Assembly (NCBI GenBank): GCA_021159305.1
Contig: JAGGSB010000013.1
Location: 1-39,993 of the forward strand
DNA: 39,993 nt
Source of the DNA: Deltaproteobacteria bacterium
Lineage (GTDB): Bacteria; Campylobacterota_A; Desulfurellia; JAGGSF01
Direction of reading: 5' to 3'
The notes beneath the pieces were generated by a model. It saw only the letters and a list, made by a program, of their open reading frames with translations. It ran no database searches and had not been told where the DNA came from. Positions 33,156 through 39,993 of the stretch are shown here, one piece after another (position 1 is the stretch's first letter; each line of letters starts with the position of its first letter). Position numbers and translations under genes: made by a program.

Positions 33156-34287
33156 TGTAGTCATAATTGGAGGTGGACCTGCAGGGTGCATCTTAGCAGA
33201 AGAAATAGGAGATGAGATCTCTACCTTAGTGGTGGAGGAGGACAAAGAGATAGGAAAACCCATAAGATGTGCAGGTTTTGTCAGTGAAAGATGTATAAAG
33301 GAAGCAAATGCATACAAATCAATACTAAAACAAACCAGTAAAATAGTCATTCATTCACCTAAGAGATCCGTGGTTGTAAATACAAAGGAAAAATTATTTG
33401 TTATAAAGAGAGACAGGTTTGATCAGATTATATTCAAAAGAGCAATAAAAAGGAAAAAAGTAGAATTTGAATTAAATACAAAAGCCATAAGAAATGATGG
33501 AAATGCTATTTTTTTAAAGAATAAAGATGGATTAAAGACTGTAAGAGCAAAAGTTGTTGTAGGTGCGGATGGGGCTTTGAGCAATGTGGCAAAATGGTTT
33601 TCCTTTCCACCTGTAGGCGCACTCCTCTATGCATTTCAGACATATATACCCTACAATAAAGATGAGATAGAAGTGTTCTGGGGAAAAGATATTGTTCCTT
33701 CATTTTTTTCATGGATTATACCAGAAAATGGTACGGCGAGAGTTGGTCTGGCTTCTCAAGAAAATCCATATTTTTATTTTAAAAATTTTTTAAATAGATT
33801 TACGGATGAAAGGTTAAAGATTACAGGAGGAGTTATTCCTATTGGGGCAAGAAAAAATACGGTGAAGGGAAATGTAATACTTATAGGCGATGCGGCAGGA
33901 CAGGTGAAACCCACCTCGGGAGGAGGACTGTATACCGGCGTTGTTTGTGCAAAGGAAGCAGCCAATGCAATTAAAGAGGCGATATTTTCTGAAGACATAA
34001 AAAAGCTTTCAAATTATGAAAGAAATTGGAGAAAAAAGATAGGAAAAGAACTTTATTTTGGAATGCTTATTCACAAAATAAGATGCAGGATTTCAGATGA
34101 AGAGAGAGATAGATTTGTATCTTTTGTTTCCCATTACAAAAAATTGGTAGAAGACAATGCAGATATAGATTATTTGAGTAAGATAGCAAAGAAAATATGG
34201 AGATATCCTGCTGCCTGGAATGAAATATTGCACATTATTCCTCCCTACAGGTTTATTCCTTTAATGATTCGCTCTATATTTAAGTGA
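33142..34287 (+). CDS. Geranylgeranyl-reductase-family flavoprotein
   Basis: FAD-dependent oxidoreductase of about 381 residues. Motifs: FDVVIIGGGPAGCILAEEI (FAD Rossmann), VVEEDKEIGKPIRCAG (the family's CxG-like substrate segment), VVVGADGALSNVA, and VILIGDAAGQVKPTSGGGLY. It resembles archaeal geranylgeranyl/digeranylgeranyl reductases that saturate isoprenoid chains. Substrate here may be a lipid or a polyprenyl carrier. I start at ATG 33142 (MWDFDVVII), 14 nt inside the DUF218 gene; 33124 adds only six non-conserved residues. Confidence 0.82.
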   Translation: MWDFDVVIIGGGPAGCILAEEIGDEISTLVVEEDKEIGKPIRCAGFVSERCIKEANAYKSILKQTSKIVIHSPKRSVVVNTKEKLFVIKRDRFDQIIFKRAIKRKKVEFELNTKAIRNDGNAIFLKNKDGLKTVRAKVVVGADGALSNVAKWFSFPPVGALLYAFQTYIPYNKDEIEVFWGKDIVPSFFSWIIPENGTARVGLASQENPYFYFKNFLNRFTDERLKITGGVIPIGARKNTVKGNVILIGDAAGQVKPTSGGGLYTGVVCAKEAANAIKEAIFSEDIKKLSNYERNWRKKIGKELYFGMLIHKIRCRISDEERDRFVSFVSHYKKLVEDNADIDYLSKIAKKIWRYPAAWNEILHIIPPYRFIPLMIRSIFK

Positions 34288-34288
34288 T

Positions 34289-35203
34289 ATGCAGATAGAA
34301 ATACTCGGCGCAGAATCATTGGGTGTCAGGGGTCTTTCCTGTTTAATAAAAACAAAGAACCGCAGAATAGTCATAGACCCCGGGGTTGCATTGGGTTATA
34401 GACGATATGGTTTACTTCCTCATCCAGTTCAAGTCGCAGCTTCTGAAATTGTAAAAGATAAAATCAGAGAAGCACTCAAAGGTGCAACAGATGTTGTCCT
34501 TAGCCACTATCATGGCGATCATATACCTTTGGCAAATGCCAATCCTTATCAGCTTTCTGCGCAAAGTGTAGTTGAGCTTTTTAAAACTGCAAAAATTTGG
34601 GCAAAAGGAAAAGAAGATGTTTCTTATCATCAGCTTCAGAGAACAAAAGCCTTAGAAAAGATACTGAACAGGGAATTATTTAATGCAGAGGGTTTAAACG
34701 ATGGAATACTGTCATTTTCTCACTCCGTTCCTCACGGAGAGATAGATAACGGATATGTGATGATGACACGCATTGAAGAAGGAAAAGAGGTTTTTGTTCA
34801 TGCCTCAGACATAGAGATGCTAAACGATGAATCCATAGAAACAATATTAAAATGGAAGTCCACTACAGTGTTGGCATCTGGTCCGCCTATTTATTTGCCT
34901 CGTCTTACCAGAAAAATGAGAGAAATTGCCTGGCAGAGGGCTTTAAGATTAGCACAAGGGGTTAAAATCTTAATACTTGACCATCATCTATTGCGCTGTC
35001 TGGAAGGAGAAAGATGGCTAAACCGTCTATCCTATGTTACAGGAAAAAGGGTTATATGTGCTGCCGATTTTATGGGCCGCCGCCGCAAATTGCTTGAGGC
35101 AAACCGCAGGTTATGGTATAAAAAGATGCCCGTGCCTGAAGGGTGGCACGAGGCTTACAGCAGGGGTGAAATAGACGCACAATCTTATAGGAAATTTCTC
35201 TAA
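34289..35203 (+). CDS. UPF0282-family metallo-beta-lactamase-fold protein
   Basis: A 304-residue protein beginning MQIEILGAESLGVRGLSCLI, with VIDPGVALGYRRYGLLPHP, the metal-binding SHYHGDHIPLAN, HSVPHGE, HASDIEML and a late LILDHHLLR. This is the UPF0282 family, which I know mainly from archaea. Its substrate is unknown; the fold suggests a hydrolase with a di-metal centre. The start is 1 nt after the preceding stop. It probably closes the unit. Confidence 0.85.
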   Translation: MQIEILGAESLGVRGLSCLIKTKNRRIVIDPGVALGYRRYGLLPHPVQVAASEIVKDKIREALKGATDVVLSHYHGDHIPLANANPYQLSAQSVVELFKTAKIWAKGKEDVSYHQLQRTKALEKILNRELFNAEGLNDGILSFSHSVPHGEIDNGYVMMTRIEEGKEVFVHASDIEMLNDESIETILKWKSTTVLASGPPIYLPRLTRKMREIAWQRALRLAQGVKILILDHHLLRCLEGERWLNRLSYVTGKRVICAADFMGRRRKLLEANRRLWYKKMPVPEGWHEAYSRGEIDAQSYRKFL

Positions 35204-35206
35204 AGA

Positions 35207-35223
35207 TTTCTATATCATAGAAA
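35207..35223. repeat. Short inverted repeat after the UPF0282 gene
   Basis: TTTCTAT (35207-35213) and ATAGAAA (35217-35223) around ATC, just behind the UPF0282 stop. The stem is AT-only apart from one G-C pair and has no T-run, so it is a weak terminator at best, or an operator of the next gene. Confidence 0.35.
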
Positions 35224-35245
35224 CTTAGAATAAAGGAGCAAATGG

Positions 35246-36013
35246 ATGAAAACCAAAAAAGTCTTTAAATGGATAAGCATTTCAGTAGTAATCATAATAA
35301 TTGCTCTACTATTAGGCAGAAACGTGCTTATAAAACACGCAGTACAACTGGGAATAAAAAAAGCAATAGGAATAAATACATCTATTGACAAAATTAATAT
35401 TGGATTATTTCAGAGCACTATCCAGATTAAGGGATTAACAATCTATAACCCTGAGGGGTTTAAAGGAGAAACACTTGCAAAGGTGCCATTGATATACCTG
35501 GATTACGAACCTGGATCATTACTTCACCGTAAGATACACTGCACTGAAATGAAGATAAATGTCAACGAGATAACAATAGTCAGAAATAGAAAGGGAGAGA
35601 TAAACTTGAATCGGCTAAAGTCAATTGCTGAGGAAACAGGTTCTCCCCAAAAAGCTAAAAAAAAGAAGGAAACAGAAGTAAAGATTGACAAACTAATTCT
35701 GACTGTTGATCATGTAAAATTTGTAGATTATTCAAAAGTGCCTAAACAATTGACAATACCTATTGGCCTTAATCGTGAAGAATTTAGAAATATCAATAGC
35801 ACAGAGGAAATAGTCCGGGTAATAATTTTGAAAACAATAGTATCCGCTGGCTTGTATAATATCGGAATATCTATAGATAAAGTATCCGCTGGACTTGAAC
35901 ATGTTGGTGGAAAAGGCATGGAAACATTAAAACAAGGGTTGGGAAAATATAGCAAGAGTATTAAATCCAAAATCCACAAAATTCTGAAGAAATTAAAAAT
36001 GCTTAGCGATTAA
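35246..36013 (+). CDS. Small AsmA-like membrane-anchored protein
   Basis: A 255-residue protein. It has one N-terminal membrane anchor (residues about 10-27, IISV-type hydrophobic run after MKTKKVFKW). Behind it is a beta-rich part with the AsmA-like sequence INIGLFQSTIQIKGLTIYNPEGF and a lysine-rich linker near 135-145. The C-terminus is helical and basic. AsmA-like proteins are thought to move or order lipids between membranes, which suggests a two-membrane envelope. The start follows aaaggag with 7 nt spacing. The Shine-Dalgarno and the 42-nt gap suggest it can be separate from the upstream unit. Confidence 0.65.
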   Translation: MKTKKVFKWISISVVIIIIALLLGRNVLIKHAVQLGIKKAIGINTSIDKINIGLFQSTIQIKGLTIYNPEGFKGETLAKVPLIYLDYEPGSLLHRKIHCTEMKINVNEITIVRNRKGEINLNRLKSIAEETGSPQKAKKKKETEVKIDKLILTVDHVKFVDYSKVPKQLTIPIGLNREEFRNINSTEEIVRVIILKTIVSAGLYNIGISIDKVSAGLEHVGGKGMETLKQGLGKYSKSIKSKIHKILKKLKMLSD

Positions 36014-36016
36014 ACA

Positions 36017-36040
36017 AAATTTACCATCAGCGGTAAGTTT
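36017..36040. terminator. Possible bidirectional hairpin between convergent genes
   Basis: AAATTTACC (36017-36025) and GGTAAGTTT (36032-36040), one mismatch, loop ATCAGC, in the 33-nt gap between the AsmA-like gene and the convergent CoA-transferase gene. Short T-rich stretches follow on both strands, but neither is a clean T-run. Confidence 0.4.
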
Positions 36041-36046
36041 ACAATT

Positions 36047-36820
36047 TCATCTCTTAAGGAATTCGATGTTTCTTACCTTATGGGGATCAATTTTCTCAAT
36101 GAACCTTGCTTCTTTTTCCGTAGGTAGTTTTGTTACTTTCAGATTTTCTGGAATCATTAAATTGAATCCTGTATTTTCTATTACCTCTTTTAATTCTACA
36201 CCGGGATGAATAGATTCTATCCTCATTTTCTTTGTTTCTTCATCGAAATCCAAAACGCACAGATTTGTTATCACCTTTCTTGGCCCACCGTCTAATCTCT
36301 TTATTTTTCTCGCTTGTTCCCCCTTTAAATATCCCTGTCCCGTGATAAAATCCAATTTTTCTACAAAAACCCTTCTGTTATGGTTTGGTATCCATATAAT
36401 TGTGGGAATAATCGCACAGAGATGGGCAGTTGCCGCTCCACCGGGGAGTCTTACCTTTGGTTTTTTGTAGTCTCCAATAACGCTTAAATTCGTGTTTCCA
36501 TATCTGTCTATCTGAGCAGCTCCTAAGAATATCAAGTCTATCTTTTTTCTTTGAGCAAGATCGAAAACATCAGATAGTGGGATATAGGCTACAGCTCTTT
36601 CTTCCAGCTTTGGACCTGCCGTTGAAAATGGAACAAAATCCGGCTCGGGGTCTATCGTGTCTGCCGTATTGAAATATACCATATTCGGAGCATGAAAATT
36701 TTTTGCCAATAGGCAAGCGATCATGGGCATTGGTGAATAAAGTCCCTGCAAGACCATATTTCCATCTGCTATCTCCCTTGCCATGCATGTTATCATCAAC
36801 TCTGCAATACTTACCATCAT
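36047..36820 (-). CDS. Class I CoA-transferase-like protein, beta-type subunit
   Basis: A 257-residue relative of glutaconate CoA-transferase GctB. Shared segments are IADGNMVLQGLYSPMPMIACLLA, FLGAAQIDRYGNTNLSVIGDY, KVRLPGGAATAHL and LKEVIENTGFNL. By my hand alignment, the catalytic Glu of GctB (HIIVESG) falls on Thr in VYFNTADTID, so a normal glutamyl-CoA thioester cannot form there. The Mycobacterium IpdAB hydrolase also belongs to this fold and is reported to lack the canonical transferase mechanism. ATG overlaps the alpha-type stop by 4 nt. Confidence 0.85.
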   Translation of the reverse strand: MMVSIAELMITCMAREIADGNMVLQGLYSPMPMIACLLAKNFHAPNMVYFNTADTIDPEPDFVPFSTAGPKLEERAVAYIPLSDVFDLAQRKKIDLIFLGAAQIDRYGNTNLSVIGDYKKPKVRLPGGAATAHLCAIIPTIIWIPNHNRRVFVEKLDFITGQGYLKGEQARKIKRLDGGPRKVITNLCVLDFDEETKKMRIESIHPGVELKEVIENTGFNLMIPENLKVTKLPTEKEARFIEKIDPHKVRNIEFLKR

Positions 36821-37632
36821 TCTTCCTTTTCAAAACAGTATTTATCTAAATATTCCTTAAATCCTTCCTCTGTTTTTGTAGCTTGCGCATAGAGTTTTAT
36901 GTGCTCGTCATCACTATCATAAAAACCGTCACAGGATGTAGGCCATGCTCCCTCAGGTTTATGCACCAGAGCAGTTACATAGATATACGGTATCGTTGTC
37001 AGGTAAGGATTCTTCCTTATCTCTTCTGAAGACAAAATTTCTTCTACTGTTACTATTGTTCTTTCTGCTGCCTGTGCCATAAGCACATCTTCAAACGGGG
37101 GACCAACTGTTATAATGTTTCCATACCTGTCTGCACCATGAGCATGAATAAGAGCAACATCAGGTTTTATTGCTTTTACCGCAACAAGGTGCTGTCCCGT
37201 AAAAGGGCAGCTTATCTCTTTCATATTTTTGTTTACCTTCAAAACATCGGATTCAAGCATTCCTCCAATAGGCAGGAAAGGAACACCCATTTTCGCAGCT
37301 CTTAAGGCAGAGATAATGGAATAACAGGCGTGTTCATCTACCTCAACTTCTCCCTTTTCGATTTTCCTTCTAAAATTCATAGCCAAACCAAATTCTTCCA
37401 GAGATACCATAGCGAATGAAACCTTTTTTACACAATTTGCCCCTATCAGTATGTCGAAATCCATGCCCTTTTCTCTGCCTACGATGTGGAGATTTTTCTT
37501 GTTTTGCCTTATAACTTCTCTTATCAAAGCCATAGGCAAACGATTTCTTCCACAGCCACCAATAGCAACTGTGTCTCCATTCTGAATAAACCGACTTATT
37601 GTTTCCTTCAGATCCATAAGTTTTTCTTGCAT
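36817..37632 (-). CDS. Class I CoA-transferase-like protein, alpha-type subunit (GctA/IpdA-like)
   Basis: A 271-residue partner of the next gene. It has NGDTVAIGGCGRNRLPMALIRE at the start of the fold (GG loop), VSLEEFGLA, EVDEHACYSIISALRAA, MGVPFLPIGGMLESDV and ALIHAHGADRYGNI. The VDEH-to-FLPI stretch recalls IpdA, whose catalytic Glu lies in this region, as well as GctA. It may form a heterodimer or heterotetramer with the beta-type protein acting on a cyclic or branched acyl-CoA. It starts 9 nt after the prpD stop. Confidence 0.85.
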   Translation of the reverse strand: MQEKLMDLKETISRFIQNGDTVAIGGCGRNRLPMALIREVIRQNKKNLHIVGREKGMDFDILIGANCVKKVSFAMVSLEEFGLAMNFRRKIEKGEVEVDEHACYSIISALRAAKMGVPFLPIGGMLESDVLKVNKNMKEISCPFTGQHLVAVKAIKPDVALIHAHGADRYGNIITVGPPFEDVLMAQAAERTIVTVEEILSSEEIRKNPYLTTIPYIYVTALVHKPEGAWPTSCDGFYDSDDEHIKLYAQATKTEEGFKEYLDKYCFEKEE

Positions 37633-37641
37633 GTCTTTTAT

Positions 37642-39015
37642 TTACTCCATTGAAAGCAGGTTAAACAATGATTCGAAATCTTCCAATTTTTCAATGTTCC
37701 ACAATATATTTAACATCTCATTTATTCTGTTTTTATCTATCATGTTTTTCACATTGCTTCTGAATTTTTCTTCAACTTCAGAATCTGTCATGGGATTTTT
37801 GGCATGTCCTTTTGGATAACGCACCTCTTCTGAAAACACCTTTCCATCTTTTGTCCTTACGATAATCCTGTTGGGTATCCCATCAGGGTAAAGTTTGGAT
37901 AGGTCCTCGCAGCTGTTCAATTTGACATTATTCTTTAGAAAATTCATTGTTTTTTTATCATTCAATCTCTCTTTACTGAAAGACTCCTTTGTAACCTTTC
38001 CATCTAAAAGTGCAACCAAAGTAATATAAGGCAAAGAGTGATCCGCCGTTTCTCTGGTTTTAGGCTGCCATTTCTCCGGGTCTTTGGCCAGTATCTCATA
38101 GGATACATCAAATGTATCAATGGTGAGTTCTTCCATTTTTTCTATATTTAGATTTTCCTTCAGGTTGACAGCTGCTTCCACTGCACTCTGAGCATGATAC
38201 TCAACAGGCCAGAATTTGATATATGTGTCCATTATCCTTTCTGGAGGTCTCTTTTCTGAAATAGTTCTCAATCCTTCCATATGGATAGAATCTTTTAACA
38301 ATAATTTGTTGAAACCCATTTCACCTTCAAATGGCCTGCTCGGTCCAGTAAAACCTTTTTCTGCCAGTAGAGAGGAAAATATTGCATTTTTAGAAGCATT
38401 TGAAGCGGCAGCTCCTTTCCACATGGAGAGTTCTCCTGCTCTGGTTTGTCTCATTGCCGCATGCGGCACAACCGTTAGAGCGATGGCGTTTTTTGTGTTT
38501 TGAACATTCATATTTAGAAGTTTTGATGCCCCTAAAACCACACCAATTGCTATAAAGTTTACATGGTCCCAGCCGTTCTTTCTTAAAGATCCACTATCAC
38601 AGAGAGAAACCACTACCTCATATGCTGTGGCAATGGATGTAACCAGATCTCTTCCATTGTTTTTATTATATTCTGCAAGAGCTAAAAGGGGCATTATGAC
38701 ATCTGATGGATGAATGGGCTCCAATGACAGATAGGTATCGCTGAAATCGAGATATCTTACATGAAGACCATTTATGAAGGCGGCAAGTCCTGGCATAGTC
38801 TTAACAGGCGTGCCAATGACTATTGCCCCGTTGGATAATTTGAAGTCGTATCCCATCTTCCTTGCAATTTCTGGTGCCTGCTCGGGATATGCGGCAACAG
38901 CCACCCCTACGGAATCTATTATGCGCCTCTTTACCTCATGTATGACCTCCGAAGAGATTTTCTCAAAACTTACATTTTTTGTATAATCCGCAAATAAACT
39001 GGAAAACTTGTCCAT
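37642..39015 (-). CDS. MmgE/PrpD family protein
   Basis: A 457-residue member of the 2-methylcitrate dehydratase / cis-aconitate decarboxylase family. Motifs: RRIIDSVGVAVAAY near residue 30, HVRYLDFSDTYL, HPSDVIMPLLALAEY, MWKGAAASNASKNAIFSSLLA, WPVEYHAQSAVEAAVNL and a C-terminal region with ADHSLPYI. The family lacks Fe-S clusters and dehydrates or decarboxylates tricarboxylates. The exact substrate cannot be read. Shine-Dalgarno aaggga is well placed. It follows prpF with 11 nt between them. Confidence 0.9.
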   Translation of the reverse strand: MDKFSSLFADYTKNVSFEKISSEVIHEVKRRIIDSVGVAVAAYPEQAPEIARKMGYDFKLSNGAIVIGTPVKTMPGLAAFINGLHVRYLDFSDTYLSLEPIHPSDVIMPLLALAEYNKNNGRDLVTSIATAYEVVVSLCDSGSLRKNGWDHVNFIAIGVVLGASKLLNMNVQNTKNAIALTVVPHAAMRQTRAGELSMWKGAAASNASKNAIFSSLLAEKGFTGPSRPFEGEMGFNKLLLKDSIHMEGLRTISEKRPPERIMDTYIKFWPVEYHAQSAVEAAVNLKENLNIEKMEELTIDTFDVSYEILAKDPEKWQPKTRETADHSLPYITLVALLDGKVTKESFSKERLNDKKTMNFLKNNVKLNSCEDLSKLYPDGIPNRIIVRTKDGKVFSEEVRYPKGHAKNPMTDSEVEEKFRSNVKNMIDKNRINEMLNILWNIEKLEDFESLFNLLSME

Positions 39016-39026
39016 ATAAAACTCCC

Positions 39027-39993
39027 TTATTTAAAAATGATGTCAGGAACATATACCCTACCATCCATCAGGCGGCGCGCTGTTCTTCCCATGGAAACAC
39101 TCTTTACATTTGTCTCTTTATTAAATTCTATTTCTGTTTTTACATCCATGATGCCAGAGGGATGAAGAATGTTCAGTTTATCTCCACTTTTTCTGGCAAG
39201 TTCATATACGACAGTCCCTGGAATTTTAGATGCTGCTCCTATGCATACCGCAGCTGTTGCGGCGTAACTTTCATGCACTCTGCCCATAGAGAGCATAAAA
39301 GAGATAATATCGGCATTTTCGTCCTTTGAAGACTGAACCAATGCTATTTTGGGAATGGCTGCTGACTTTGAAGATGCTTCTTCTAAATTCTCTGCAAATC
39401 CTAAAATACAGGCCACATAATCCCTTATTTCATTCAGTCTATCAATTGAGCTTTTCTTATCCCATATTTTCAAATCTATATTCACATCCTCGGCTCTTAC
39501 AAAAACCATAGGATTTGATACATCCAGGATGGATACCTCAATTGCTTTTTCACCTATATTTAATGTTTCTTTTCTCTTTCCAGTGGGAAATAGTTTCCCC
39601 GTTTTTGCCCCTGCAGGTTCAATGTATTTTATATCTATCCTTGCGCTACTTTTTTTAACGCCAGCAATAGAATAGTTTCCCTGGCTAACAGACTTTCCAT
39701 TCTTTACAGGGACAATAATCTCAAACCTCTTTCCCGTGTTAACATTTAATACCTTTACGCTTGTCTTTGGCTCTTCTGCCTCTATCAAACCCTCATCTAT
39801 GGCAAATGGTCCTACGGCAGAAAGCAGATTCCCGCACATCCCCTTATAATCAACAATAGGTTTATCTATTCCTACCTGTGCAAAGAGGTAATTTATATAT
39901 TCATCCTTTTTTGAAATTACCACCACTTTACTGGTATGTGAAGTTGCACCACCCAAACCATCTATTTCTCTCCTATCGGGACTTCCTAAGGCA
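39027..39993 (-). CDS. PrpF-family isomerase/tautomerase, 5' end cut by window
   Basis: Open to the window end: ALGSPDRREIDGLGGATSHT is read in frame before the first internal Met codon, so the true start is outside. PrpF (DapF-fold) proteins isomerise 2-methylaconitate; relatives act on 4-oxalomesaconate and similar unsaturated acids. SPDxRxIDGLGGATSxTSK is the family hallmark. The Cys of KGMCGNLLSAVGPFAI is the probable catalytic residue, and SMGRTARRLMDGRVYVP closes the protein. With PrpD and the CoA-transferase-like pair it forms a minus-strand catabolic-looking unit. Confidence 0.9.
   Translation of the reverse strand, partial: ALGSPDRREIDGLGGATSHTSKVVVISKKDEYINYLFAQVGIDKPIVDYKGMCGNLLSAVGPFAIDEGLIEAEEPKTSVKVLNVNTGKRFEIIVPVKNGKSVSQGNYSIAGVKKSSARIDIKYIEPAGAKTGKLFPTGKRKETLNIGEKAIEVSILDVSNPMVFVRAEDVNIDLKIWDKKSSIDRLNEIRDYVACILGFAENLEEASSKSAAIPKIALVQSSKDENADIISFMLSMGRVHESYAATAAVCIGAASKIPGTVVYELARKSGDKLNILHPSGIMDVKTEIEFNKETNVKSVSMGRTARRLMDGRVYVPDIIFK

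Noticed and set aside
38979-39329. 116-codon plus-strand frame over prpD start and prpF end
   Set aside because: Antisense to two recognisable genes; its product is low in complexity, with no known domain.
1-39993. tRNA, rRNA, CRISPR arrays, insertion sequences or phage genes
   Set aside because: Nearly all bases belong to housekeeping-type coding regions. The intergenic gaps (at most about 205 nt) show no cloverleaf, spaced repeats or transposase.

Overview
The window is AT-rich, gene-dense bacterial chromosome. It holds 36 protein genes, two of them cut by the window ends, plus one doubtful small ORF. Genes are packed into long same-strand runs with 1-17 nt overlaps. I see no rRNA, tRNA, insertion sequence, prophage or CRISPR array, and no gene-free stretch longer than about 205 nt. 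The meso-diaminopimelate (DAP) genes and aroK/aroC argue for a bacterium. Several genes are of types I associate mainly with archaea: pyruvoyl arginine decarboxylase, a GPT-type GlcNAc-1-P transferase, a geranylgeranyl-reductase-like flavoprotein and UPF0282. PurF, IspH and the DinG helicase all carry Fe-S cysteine sets. I infer an anaerobe of a poorly sampled lineage but cannot name it from sequence alone.

Layout. (1) 1-1227, minus: the 5' part of an isochorismatase-like hydrolase gene, and a CcsB-type cytochrome c assembly protein. (2) 1325-11930, plus: one run of lysC, cimA, accA, pheA, hisC, tyrA, cmk, ispH, an inositol-phosphatase-family gene and a Na/Pi cotransporter; it makes precursors of amino acids, fatty acids, nucleotides and isoprenoids. 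(3) 11877-17741, minus: a small hypothetical, Lon-like protease, aroC, aroK, LysM-NlpC hydrolase, ruvC. (4) 17862-18496, plus: a possible 35-residue ORF and a SpoIIM-like membrane protein. (5) 18493-20248, minus: tsaB and a DUF1015 gene. (6) 20397-22104, plus: speD, pdaD, speB (polyamines). (7) 22091-29551, minus: lysA, dapF, dapA, dapB, purF and a RadC/JAB-DinG fusion helicase. (8) 29633-30256, minus: marC. (9) 30377-36013, plus: M29 aminopeptidase, GPT-like transferase, DUF218, geranylgeranyl-reductase-like gene, UPF0282 and an AsmA-like protein. (10) 36047-39993, minus: prpF, prpD and a class I CoA-transferase-like pair.

How the genes work together. Aspartate kinase feeds the lysine/DAP pathway encoded 25 kb away, and CimA starts threonine-independent isoleucine synthesis. 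aroK and aroC make chorismate, which PheA, TyrA and HisC convert to phenylalanine and tyrosine. PdaD and SpeB make putrescine, and SpeD supplies the aminopropyl donor for spermidine. The terminal minus-strand cluster looks catabolic, for a branched or methylated carboxylic acid.

Most notable observations: four transcription-unit heads (tsaB, lysA, marC, M29 peptidase) have a sigma70-like promoter whose -10 box ends exactly 6 nt before the ATG, with no Shine-Dalgarno, implying leaderless mRNAs. Three of these promoters carry an inverted repeat nearby. lysC has an internal ribosome site that should yield a separate regulatory subunit. A RadC-like JAMM domain is fused to a DinG helicase. The Lon-like protease lacks a readable Walker A. 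A CoA-transferase-like pair lacks the usual catalytic Glu.
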